A stretch of 64,000 bases of DNA from Nocardioides soli (GTDB lineage Bacteria; Actinomycetota; Actinomycetes; Propionibacteriales; Nocardioidaceae), in NCBI RefSeq assembly GCF_014191495.1, contig NZ_JACHWR010000001.1, positions 1,860,001 through 1,924,000 on the forward strand, in the 5' to 3' direction. The notes below the pieces were generated by a model. The model was given only the letters and a program-made list of their open reading frames with translations, ran no database searches and was not told where the DNA came from. Of the stretch, positions 25,153 through 32,233 are shown piece by piece. Made by a program: the position numbers and the translations under genes. How positions within the stretch are numbered: position 1 is the first letter of the stretch; each line of letters begins with the position of its first letter.

Positions 25153-26745
25153 TCAGCGGCCCCACCAGGCACGGTGGGGCGGCGGGGCCACCCGGGCGCC
25201 CTTCTTCGGCGGCTTCGGAGCGGCCAGCGGCCGGCACTCCTTGTCGGCGCCGTTGCCGGCCTTGCGCCGGGGCAGCGCCCCGCTCGCCAGCACGTCGGCG
25301 ATCGCGTTGTCGGTGCACGCGACGCCCGACAGCGACACCGCGTGGGAGTAGCCGCCGACGCCGGCGACCAGCGACGCGCCCGGGAAGATCCTGCGGACCG
25401 CGAGCGCGCCGGCGTACGGCGTCGCCGCGTCGTGGGTCTCGCTGAGCAGCAGGATCGGCACGCCGTCGAGGCCGGCTCCGGTCACCTGCACGCGCTGGGT
25501 GCCCTTGACCGGCCAGGTGCGGCAGGGGGCGTTGAACCAGTTGTTGGCCCAGGTCAGGAACGGCGCCTTCCGGTGCAGGCGCTCGCTGTCCTTGCGCCAG
25601 GTCTGCCACGCCGTGGGCCAGACGGCGTCGGTGCACTCGGTGGCGAGGTACATCGCGTAGCCGTTGTCGGCGGCCTTCCCGGTCGGGTTGGAGCTGCGGT
25701 AGAGCGCCTTGATGCCGGCCGCCCGGCCCTTGTTGGCCAGCGCCGCGAACGCGTCGGCGACGTACGGGTAGTAGCCGTTGAAGTAGCCCGCGTTGAGCAG
25801 GGCGTCGTCGAGCTCGTCGGGCCCGACCTTGCCGCCGGCAGGCTTCCGGGCGAGCTGCTGGCGGAGCTGCCGGTAGCGCTTCTCGACCGCCGTGCGGCTG
25901 GCGCCGAGGTGGTAGGTCCTCGGGTACTTCGCGACCCAGGTCAGGAAGGCGTCGAAGGACTTCTGGAACGCCGGGTCCTGGTCGAGGTTCGACCGGTAGA
26001 AGACCCGGTCGGGGTCGACCACGCCGTCCATCACCAGCGCCTGCACGTGACCCGGGAAGAGCGTCGCGTAGACCTGCGCGAGGTAGGTGCCGTAGGAGAA
26101 GCCGAAGATCGTGACCTTCTCGAGCCCGATCGCCTGGCGCAGCAGGTCGAAGTCGGCCGCCGTGTCGGTGGTGCGGACATGGTCGAGCAGCCGGCGCGCC
26201 TTCGCCTTGCCGCAGTCCTGGGCGTACCGCTCGGTCCTCGTCCGCCACTGCTTCATCGCCTTCGCGGTGGCCGGCACGTAGTCGGGCCGGTCCCAGCCGA
26301 AGTACGAGCTGTCGCAGGTGAGGATCGGGTCGCTCGCGCCGGTGCCGCGCGGGTCGATGCCGTACCAGTCGTAGGTCAGGCCGACCTGGCGCGGCACGTA
26401 CTGGCCGTACGACGCGACCCAGGTGCCGTCGCTGCCGGGGCCGCCGGGGTTGGTGAAGACCGCGCCGCGGTAGGGCTGCTTGGTGTGCAGCACCCGCGCG
26501 ACCGCCAGCCCGATGGTCGGGCCGGCCGGGTCGGCGTGGTCGAGCGGGACCGTGAGCGTGCCGCACTCGGCCCCGGCCGAGCGCAGGCTCTTGTCGGCGC
26601 AGCGGCCCCAGGCGACCGGCTGCACCTGGAAGGCGGCCGCAGCGGCGGTCTCGCCCACCGCCGCCGGCACCGTCGCGGGCACGATCGTCGCCAGTGCTGC
26701 GGCCAGGGTCCCGGCGACCGCGGCCGCCACCGTCTTCGAGCGCAT
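25153..26745 (-). CDS. Secreted tripeptidyl-aminopeptidase-like α/β-hydrolase
   Basis: A 530-residue exported protein: signal peptide in residues 1-35, then NPGGPGSDG (99-107, oxyanion loop) and GFSYGTY with nucleophile S217. LLLSETHDAATPYAGAL near 425 and GYSHAVSLSG near 465 supply the Asp and His. The C-terminal TAP-like domain and final basic-proline tail are typical of Streptomyces Tap/SlpD-type peptidases, which remove N-terminal peptides outside the cell. ATG 26745 precedes the signal peptide and runs divergently from the MpaB-type gene, 30 bases away. Confidence 0.87.
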   Translation of the reverse strand: MRSKTVAAAVAGTLAAALATIVPATVPAAVGETAAAAAFQVQPVAWGRCADKSLRSAGAECGTLTVPLDHADPAGPTIGLAVARVLHTKQPYRGAVFTNPGGPGSDGTWVASYGQYVPRQVGLTYDWYGIDPRGTGASDPILTCDSSYFGWDRPDYVPATAKAMKQWRTRTERYAQDCGKAKARRLLDHVRTTDTAADFDLLRQAIGLEKVTIFGFSYGTYLAQVYATLFPGHVQALVMDGVVDPDRVFYRSNLDQDPAFQKSFDAFLTWVAKYPRTYHLGASRTAVEKRYRQLRQQLARKPAGGKVGPDELDDALLNAGYFNGYYPYVADAFAALANKGRAAGIKALYRSSNPTGKAADNGYAMYLATECTDAVWPTAWQTWRKDSERLHRKAPFLTWANNWFNAPCRTWPVKGTQRVQVTGAGLDGVPILLLSETHDAATPYAGALAVRRIFPGASLVAGVGGYSHAVSLSGVACTDNAIADVLASGALPRRKAGNGADKECRPLAAPKPPKKGARVAPPPHRAWWGR

Positions 26746-26775
26746 GGGGTAGATCAGAACCCGTAGGGTCGTCGT

Positions 26776-27645
26776 ATGGCAAGCGTCGTGCCGACGGTGC
26801 GGGACCGGATCGGGCAGCAGCTCTTCCTGCGAGTCGCGGGACCCGACGGCGGACGGCACGCCGCGCGCATCCACGGTCGCCCGGGGCCGCGCTGGTTCGA
26901 GGCGGACAGCCCGATCGCGCGGGTGCACGGCGACGCGTCGATGTTCGTCGGCGGGCTCCGGGCGCTGCTGCTGCAGACCCTGCACCCGGCGGCGATGCGC
27001 GGCGTCGTCGAGCACTCCGACTACCGCGACGACGCCTGGGGCCGGCTCGCCCGCACCAGCCGCTTCATCGCCGTGACGACCTTCGGCACGGCCGACGACG
27101 CCGAGCAGGCCGTCGGTGCCGTGCGTCGCATCCACGAGCGGATCACCGGCACGATGCCCGACGGCACGCCGTACGCCGCCTCCGACCCGCACCTGCTCGG
27201 CTGGGTGCACGTCGCCGAGATCGACAGCTTCCTGCGGGCGCACACCGTCTACGGCCGCGACCCGCTGACCGGTGCGGAGCGGGACGAGTACGTCGCGCAG
27301 ACCGCGCTCGTGGCCGCCCGGCTCGGGGTCGTCGACCCACCGAGCACCGAGGCCGAGCTGGCGGCCCGGCTCGCGGCGTACCGCCCCGAGCTGCGCGGCA
27401 CCCCGGAGGCCCGCGCGACCGTCGGCTACCTGCTGCTCCGGCCGCCGCTGCCGCTGGTCGCGCGGCCGCCGTACGCCGCGATCGCGGCCGCCGCCGTCGG
27501 CCTGATGCCGCGCTGGACCCGCCTGCCGCTGCGGCTGCCGTGGCTCCCGATCTCGGAGCGCACGGTCGTGCGCGCCCTCGGCGGTGCCGCGACCGGCACG
27601 ATCCGGTGGGCGATGGCGCCACGGGCGCACACCTACGATGACTGA
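26776..27645 (+). CDS. MpaB/DUF2236-family oxygenase
   Basis: A 289-residue protein with the DUF2236 pattern: FVGGLRALLLQTLHPAAMRGVVEHSDYRDD (heme-binding His region near 74-84), RIHERITGTMPDGTPYAASDPHLLGWVHVAEID and YGRDPLT. Related enzymes include rubber oxygenase and fungal MpaB. The substrate is unknown. ATG 26776 lies 6 bases after TAGGGT. It ends 1 base before the next start. Confidence 0.85.
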   Translation: MASVVPTVRDRIGQQLFLRVAGPDGGRHAARIHGRPGPRWFEADSPIARVHGDASMFVGGLRALLLQTLHPAAMRGVVEHSDYRDDAWGRLARTSRFIAVTTFGTADDAEQAVGAVRRIHERITGTMPDGTPYAASDPHLLGWVHVAEIDSFLRAHTVYGRDPLTGAERDEYVAQTALVAARLGVVDPPSTEAELAARLAAYRPELRGTPEARATVGYLLLRPPLPLVARPPYAAIAAAAVGLMPRWTRLPLRLPWLPISERTVVRALGGAATGTIRWAMAPRAHTYDD

Positions 27646-27646
27646 C

Positions 27647-28903
27647 ATGCTCGCTCACGCCCGCTCGCGGTCCGCCGTGCTGGTCCTGGCCGCACTCCTC
27701 GCCTCGGCGCTCGTGCTGGTCGCACCCGCGCGCGTCGGCGCCGCGCCGGCCGACACCCGGCCCGTGGCCGGATTCATCAACTTCCCCGGCCTCGGCAAGC
27801 ACAAGGCCCCGAACGTGCGCGTGCTCTGGTTCACCAAGGACTGGCAGTACCTCGGGCAGAAGAACGCGAACGGCGGCTCGTACGCGCTGAACCTGGCGCC
27901 GGGCACCTACTGGCTCCAGTTCGTCGACCAGCGCCCCTCGTGGCGCACGGACAAGTACGCGCCCACCGACGTGAAGGTCACCGTCAGCGCCCGCAAGCCG
28001 ACGGTCAAGGACGTCACGATGAAGCACGGCGCCTTCGTCACCGGCCGGGTCACCACCGGGTCCGGACCTGGCGGGAAGGCGCGCGTCGCCGTCGCCCGCA
28101 CGCTGCCCGACGGCCGGGACCAGTCCTTCGACACCACCGCCAACGGCCGCGGCCAGTTCGCGATCGGCGGGCTGCCCGAGGGCACGTGGTCGGTGTTCGC
28201 GTGGGACAAGAAGAAGAACTGGGTGGGCAAGAGCACCTGGGTCGGGAAGGTCCGGACGGGGAGGGGCAAGGACGTCCGGATCCGGCTGCGGCAGCGGTCG
28301 GGCTCGCTGCGGGTGCTGCTCTACACACCCGACGGGTCGGCGCTCGGCGGCCGGACCACCGTCACGGTGACCAGCGCGAAGACCGGCCAGTGGTGGACCG
28401 CGACCGCCCGCGGCGGCACGGCGGTCTTCAAGGGCGTCTACCCCGGCCGCTACCGGCTCAAGTTCGACGGTGCCGGCAACTGGCTGGCGAGCCAGGGGCG
28501 CATCCAGAAGGCCAACGTCCGCTCCCACCGCGCCTCGATCGGCACCTACAAGGTCACCAGGCGCGGCGGCTGGATCACCGGCCGGGCCGTCGACGCGGGC
28601 GCGCCGGCGTACCCCCTCCCGGGCGCGCAGGTGCAGCTCTACGACGCCTACGGCACCAAGCTGGACGAGACGAAGGCCTCGGACGCCGGGGCGTTCACCC
28701 TCGACGGCCAGCTGGCCACCCAGCGCAACCTGACCGTGGTCATCAACCCGGACCCGCTCACCGGGGGGTGGGCGCAGACCGTGTCCTACTGCCGGTTCGA
28801 CCCGACCTCGCTGCCGGGCGTCTCCGTGACGCAGGGCAAGGAGACGTCGCTCGGCGCCATCGGCGTCGGCCGGACTCCGGGACAGGCCGGCCCCTGCGCC
28901 TGA
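27647..28903 (+). CDS. Secreted protein with repeated carboxypeptidase-regulatory-like β domains
   Basis: A 418-residue exported protein with a signal peptide ending near AAPADTRP (residues ~32-35). The rest is about four β-sandwich repeats, each beginning with a G-x-V/I-T stretch (AFVTGRVTT, SGSLRVLLY, GGWITGRAV) and containing PG-x-Y turns (LAPGTYWLQF, VYPGRYRLKF), as in carboxypeptidase-regulatory-like or prealbumin-like folds. No catalytic site is visible. Probably a cell-envelope or extracellular structural protein. ATG 27647 is chosen because TACGAT (27634-27639), 7 bases upstream, overlaps the alternative ATG at 27638. Confidence 0.75.
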   Translation: MLAHARSRSAVLVLAALLASALVLVAPARVGAAPADTRPVAGFINFPGLGKHKAPNVRVLWFTKDWQYLGQKNANGGSYALNLAPGTYWLQFVDQRPSWRTDKYAPTDVKVTVSARKPTVKDVTMKHGAFVTGRVTTGSGPGGKARVAVARTLPDGRDQSFDTTANGRGQFAIGGLPEGTWSVFAWDKKKNWVGKSTWVGKVRTGRGKDVRIRLRQRSGSLRVLLYTPDGSALGGRTTVTVTSAKTGQWWTATARGGTAVFKGVYPGRYRLKFDGAGNWLASQGRIQKANVRSHRASIGTYKVTRRGGWITGRAVDAGAPAYPLPGAQVQLYDAYGTKLDETKASDAGAFTLDGQLATQRNLTVVINPDPLTGGWAQTVSYCRFDPTSLPGVSVTQGKETSLGAIGVGRTPGQAGPCA

Positions 28904-28906
28904 CGC

Positions 28907-29278
28907 TCAGCCGATCACCATGTCGGCGTCGCCCCAGTAGGCGCGCATGCCGGTGATCCGGCCCTCGTCGTCGAAGGTCATCACGTCGATCGGCGCGAGC
29001 GTGTACGTCGCGCCGTCGGCCCGGGTGACGATCTCGAAGTGGAAGACCGCCTCGCCGCCGGCGATCCGCAGCGCCAGCAGCCGCGACTCCTGCTCCAGCC
29101 CGTCGAGGGTGGAGTAGAACTCCTTGATCGCGGACCCGGAGCGCACGTCGGTGCCGACCGGGTCCTCGACGGTAGCGTCCTCGGCGTACAGGGCGACGAT
29201 CTCGTCCGACGTGCCGGAGCCGACGAGCCGCACGTACGTCTCGACGACCTCGCGGATCCGGTCCACACTCGCGGCCAC
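28907..29278 (-). CDS. SnoaL/ketosteroid-isomerase-like (NTF2-fold) protein
   Basis: A 123-residue single NTF2-like domain: YVRLVGSGTSDEIVALYAEDATVEDPVGTD is the standard SnoaL/KSI opening, with D39-like acid in the cone. The later Asp of true KSI reads ALRIAGGEAVFHFEI, so isomerase activity is uncertain. GTG 29278 has AAGGAGG just before it. A KstR-like palindrome at 29295-29308 lies 16 bases upstream, which would fit control by a steroid- or acyl-CoA-sensing TetR regulator. Confidence 0.8.
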   Translation of the reverse strand: MAASVDRIREVVETYVRLVGSGTSDEIVALYAEDATVEDPVGTDVRSGSAIKEFYSTLDGLEQESRLLALRIAGGEAVFHFEIVTRADGATYTLAPIDVMTFDDEGRITGMRAYWGDADMVIG

Positions 29279-29294
29279 GGGGCCTCCTTGAAAC

Positions 29295-29308
29295 TAGAAC
29301 ACGTTCTT
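29295..29308. promoter_or_regulatory. KstR-like palindrome
   Basis: TAGAACACGTTCTT matches the KstR motif TNNAACNNGTTNNA at every fixed position except the last. It lies in front of the SnoaL/KSI-like gene and 43 bases before the divergent HD gene. No kstR is seen in the window. Confidence 0.4.
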
Positions 29309-29350
29309 GTTAGCGACCACTGTAGCGGCAGCTCCGCTCCGGGGTCTTGA

Positions 29351-29968
29351 ATGCACGGCGTGGACCTCCTCCTCGACTGGCCGCTGCCCGACGCCCGGCC
29401 GCTGGGCGCCGAGATCCTGGCGGCGTACGCCGAGCCCGGCCGGCGCTACCACGACACCCGACACCTGGCGGAGGTGCTGGAGCGGCTCGACGAGCTGGCG
29501 GCGCACGGCACGGCGTTCGACCGCACGGCGGTCGCGCTGGCGGCGTGGTTCCACGACGGCGTCTACGACGGGCGGCCCGACGCCGAGCGACGCTCCGCCG
29601 ACTGGGCCGCGCGGGCGCTGCCCGCGTGGGTCGACCGGGCCGTCGTCGACGAGGTGGTGCGGCTGGTCCTGATGACCGAGCACCACCGGCCCGAGGACGG
29701 GGATCGCAACGGGTGCGCGCTCTCCGACGCCGACCTCGCGATCCTCGCCGCACCCCCGGAGCGGTACGCCGAGTACGCCGCGGCGGTCCGCGAGGAGTAC
29801 GCCCACGTGCCCGACGCCGACTTCGCCGCCGGCCGCTCGGCCGTCCTGCGCGACCTGCTCGCCAAGCCGCACCTCTTCCAGACCCCCCACGCCCGCGCCG
29901 CCTGGGAGGACCGCGCCCGGGCCAACGTCGACCGCGAGCTGGTGGCGCTGGGGAGCGATACCCAGTGA
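29351..29968 (+). CDS. HD-domain metal-dependent phosphohydrolase-like protein
   Basis: A 205-residue protein with RRYHDTRHLAEVL (His-Asp/His-x-x-x-H-like, near 31-40), the central HD pair in AAWFHDGVYDG (near 71), VLMTEHHRP near 111, and DADLAILAAPPERYAEY. This matches the predicted HD phosphohydrolases of about 200 residues. The natural substrate is not known. It ends 4 bases before a perfect hairpin. Confidence 0.82.
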   Translation: MHGVDLLLDWPLPDARPLGAEILAAYAEPGRRYHDTRHLAEVLERLDELAAHGTAFDRTAVALAAWFHDGVYDGRPDAERRSADWAARALPAWVDRAVVDEVVRLVLMTEHHRPEDGDRNGCALSDADLAILAAPPERYAEYAAAVREEYAHVPDADFAAGRSAVLRDLLAKPHLFQTPHARAAWEDRARANVDRELVALGSDTQ

Positions 29969-29971
29969 CAG

Positions 29972-30004
29972 TGTGGTCGTTCCCGCACGCTCGGAACGAC
30001 CACA
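29972..30004. terminator. Bidirectional terminator-like hairpin
   Basis: Perfect 12-bp stem (TGTGGTCGTTCC / GGAACGACCACA) with a 9-base loop, between the convergent HD gene and the DUF4031 gene. It is suitable to stop both. Confidence 0.65.
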
Positions 30005-30014
30005 ACGTCTGTGG

Positions 30015-30281
30015 CTATCCCGACGGCCGGCCCTTCCGCCTGCGCAGGCCGGCGGCGGTCAGGCGGGCGACCAGCTCGCGCGAGGTGACCGGGACCGCGC
30101 CGGCGGCAACCACGTCGGCGTACCAGTCGGCGGGCACGTCGTAGTGGTCGCGGTCGAAGCCACGGGGCGGGATGCCGAGGGTGGCGGCGAAGATGTGCAG
30201 CTCGTCGTAGGAGGTGTCGCTGGCCAGGTGCGACCACAGCCGCCCGTGCCCGGCCGCGTTGGGCGGGTCGATGAGGATCAT
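30015..30281 (-). CDS. DUF4031 protein
   Basis: An 88-residue protein with the DUF4031 pattern: MILIDPPNAAGHGRLWSHLASD, then YDELHIFAATLGIPPRGFDRDHYDVP and a basic end. These small proteins have conserved Asp, His and Arg residues that suggest a nucleotide- or metal-binding role, but none is proved. ATG 30281 overlaps the stop of the CutC-like gene by 4 bases, so they form a two-gene operon. Confidence 0.8.
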   Translation of the reverse strand: MILIDPPNAAGHGRLWSHLASDTSYDELHIFAATLGIPPRGFDRDHYDVPADWYADVVAAGAVPVTSRELVARLTAAGLRRRKGRPSG

Positions 30282-30997
30282 CCGGCGCTGCGGGCGATCC
30301 GCTCGGCGGCGTCGTCGAGGAGCAGCCGCCAGGAGCGGACGTGGCCGGCGTCGACGTACGCCCGCCAGGAGCCGCCGGGCCGGGCCTGGGCGTCGAGGTG
30401 GAACTGCCGGACGCCGGCGCGCACCAACCACGGCACCTGCTCGGCGACCAGCCCGCCGCCGGGCAGCAGGGTGCGGGCCACGACCGGATCGCCGGAGGCG
30501 AGGGCGAGCAGCTCGTCGTACCCCGCGTCGAGGCCGCGCGGCGAGCCCGCGGACCGCACGCCGACCAGCCCGGAGGGGCCGGACGGGCCCGTCAGCCGGC
30601 GCCACGAGCGACGCAGGTCGAGGGTGTCGTCGACGGCACGGCCGAAGGTCCAGGGCAGCCGCGGGAGCTGCGCGACGAGGTAGCCGCAGACCTCCGTGTC
30701 GACCTCGAGGTCGGCGTCGAGGAAGCCGAACGAGAAGCCGGCGGCACCCGAGCCGACGTAGTCCTCGCCGAGCCCGACGAGGCGGGTCAGCTCACCGCCG
30801 GTGGTGCTCCACGTGTCGTTGAGCCGCAGCACGACGTGGACGGGCAGCTCGGTCTCGCGGCAGACGGCCGAGACGAGGGCGGGCTCGGGGGACATCCCCT
30901 CGGCGGTGGCGAGGAGCAGACGGTCGGCGCCACCCTCCTCCGCCCCGCGGACGTCGCGCGGATCGAGGACGGCGACCTCGAGCAGGACCGGTCCCAT
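30278..30997 (-). CDS. cutC: CutC-family protein
   Basis: A 239-residue TIM-barrel protein: LLEVAVLDPRDVRGAEEGGADRLLL is the CutC opening (usual EVCVDS..A..AGADRIEL), and TFGRAVDDTLD matches the conserved TFHRAFD strand. CutC was named for copper homeostasis, but its enzymatic role is unsettled. ATG 30997 lies 6 bases after TACCAT. Coupled to the DUF4031 gene. Confidence 0.82.
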   Translation of the reverse strand: MGPVLLEVAVLDPRDVRGAEEGGADRLLLATAEGMSPEPALVSAVCRETELPVHVVLRLNDTWSTTGGELTRLVGLGEDYVGSGAAGFSFGFLDADLEVDTEVCGYLVAQLPRLPWTFGRAVDDTLDLRRSWRRLTGPSGPSGLVGVRSAGSPRGLDAGYDELLALASGDPVVARTLLPGGGLVAEQVPWLVRAGVRQFHLDAQARPGGSWRAYVDAGHVRSWRLLLDDAAERIARSAG

Positions 30998-31081
30998 GTG
31001 TCGATGGTAGGAGCGACGGGGACCTCAGCGCGGGAGCCGCGCTGACCGGTCCGCCTTTCCGGTGCGGGGCATGATGGGGGA

Positions 31082-31426
31082 ATGGACAACGCCCTGCTGT
31101 TCGACGCGCGGGCCCGGGTCCTGGCCGACCTCCAAGCGCGCGACCATGCCACCGCGACCGCGGTCTCGGCCCTCGAGGAGGCGGTCGCCCAGCGCCGGTG
31201 GTGGGCCGAGCAGTGGCCGGAGGGCGAGCAGTACGTCGCCGGGCTGGTCGCCCAGGACGTGCAGGACGCGCTCTTCGAGTCCGTGGGCCGCTGGCCGCTG
31301 TGCCACGACTGCGGGAACGGCGCACCACTGCACATGCTCTACATCCAGCCGGACCTGGGCGGTCCCGACCCGGTGTGGGTCTGCGAGGAGAGCGGCGACG
31401 TCGTCGCGCCGCTCGGGGGGCTGTGA
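31082..31426 (+). CDS. Hypothetical protein (114 residues)
   Basis: No family recognised. The N-terminal half is helical and charged (ARVLADLQARDHATATAVSALEEAVAQRRWW). The C-terminal half has CHDCG and a later C (WVCEESG), which could hold a metal. ATG 31082 lies 6 bases after CATGAT and has GGGGGA before it. It is convergent with the GntR gene 10 bases away. Confidence 0.65.
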   Translation: MDNALLFDARARVLADLQARDHATATAVSALEEAVAQRRWWAEQWPEGEQYVAGLVAQDVQDALFESVGRWPLCHDCGNGAPLHMLYIQPDLGGPDPVWVCEESGDVVAPLGGL

Positions 31427-31436
31427 CGGGGGCGGA

Positions 31437-32156
31437 TCAGCCCTCGGCGCCGACCTGGAGCCACATCGTGTAGCGGTCGGCGCGGTAGACGGTGCGCGAC
31501 ACCTCCACTACCTTCTCACCGGCGAGACCACGCCGCGAGTGCCGCAGCACCGGGTCGCCGGGAGACAGCGCCAGGTGCTCCGCCTCCTCCTCCGACACCA
31601 CGTCGGCGGTGATGGAGTCCTCGGCCCAGGTCGGGCGCAGGCCGCGCGACTCGAGCGCGTCGTACAGGCTGGTGGGCATCCCGCTCTGCAGGAAGCCGGG
31701 GATCAGCACCTCGTTGAGGTAGGCGTCCTCGAGGCACATCGGCTGGCCGTCGGCCCGGCGCAGCCGGCGCCAGTGGATCACGGCGTCGCCCTCGGTCAGG
31801 TTCAAGGCCCGGGCGACGCCGGGTCCGGCCTGCTCGCGCCGGGCCAGCAGCGTCTGCGACTCCGCGAGCAGCCCCCGCCGGGCCATCTCCTCGGAGAAGC
31901 TCGTCAGTGTGCTCGCCGTACGTCGCGGGCGGGCCACGAAGGTGCCCCGCCCGGGAATGCGCTCGAGCAGCCCCTCGACCACGAGGGCGTCCATCGCCTG
32001 CCTCACCGTCATCCGGGCGACCCCGAAACGGTGCACCAGCTCGCGCTCCGACGGTGCGGGTGAACCGGGTGCCGCTCCCGCGACGAGGGCGCGCACGTAC
32101 TCACGCACCTGGACGTGCTTCAGGGCACGCCCCTCGGTCACCAGCAGCTCGTCCAC
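31437..32156 (-). CDS. GntR/HutC-family transcriptional regulator
   Basis: A 239-residue protein: winged helix-turn-helix in residues 10-75 (SERELVHRFGVARMTVRQAMDALVVEGLLERIPGRGTFVA) and a UTRA ligand domain from about 90 (GDAVIHWRRLRRADGQPMCLEDAYLN). HutC-type UTRA domains bind sugars, amines or histidine-pathway compounds; the ligand cannot be told. GTG 32156 lies 6 bases after TACAGT, and a palindrome CACTG-N4-CAGTG covers that box, so the gene probably represses itself. No target operon is obvious next to it. Confidence 0.88.
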   Translation of the reverse strand: MDELLVTEGRALKHVQVREYVRALVAGAAPGSPAPSERELVHRFGVARMTVRQAMDALVVEGLLERIPGRGTFVARPRRTASTLTSFSEEMARRGLLAESQTLLARREQAGPGVARALNLTEGDAVIHWRRLRRADGQPMCLEDAYLNEVLIPGFLQSGMPTSLYDALESRGLRPTWAEDSITADVVSEEEAEHLALSPGDPVLRHSRRGLAGEKVVEVSRTVYRADRYTMWLQVGAEG

Positions 32157-32161
32157 GCTTG

Positions 32162-32175
32162 CACTGTAGGCAGTG
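32162..32175. promoter_or_regulatory. Palindrome over the GntR-gene -10
   Basis: CACTG-TAGG-CAGTG; it overlaps the TACAGT -10 element (32163-32168, minus strand). Likely the operator for the GntR regulator. Confidence 0.5.
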
Positions 32176-32233
32176 AGAGCTCTCCGCGTCCCCGGATCGG
32201 CCGGTTACGTGCGCGGCTGAGGTGAAATCCTCG

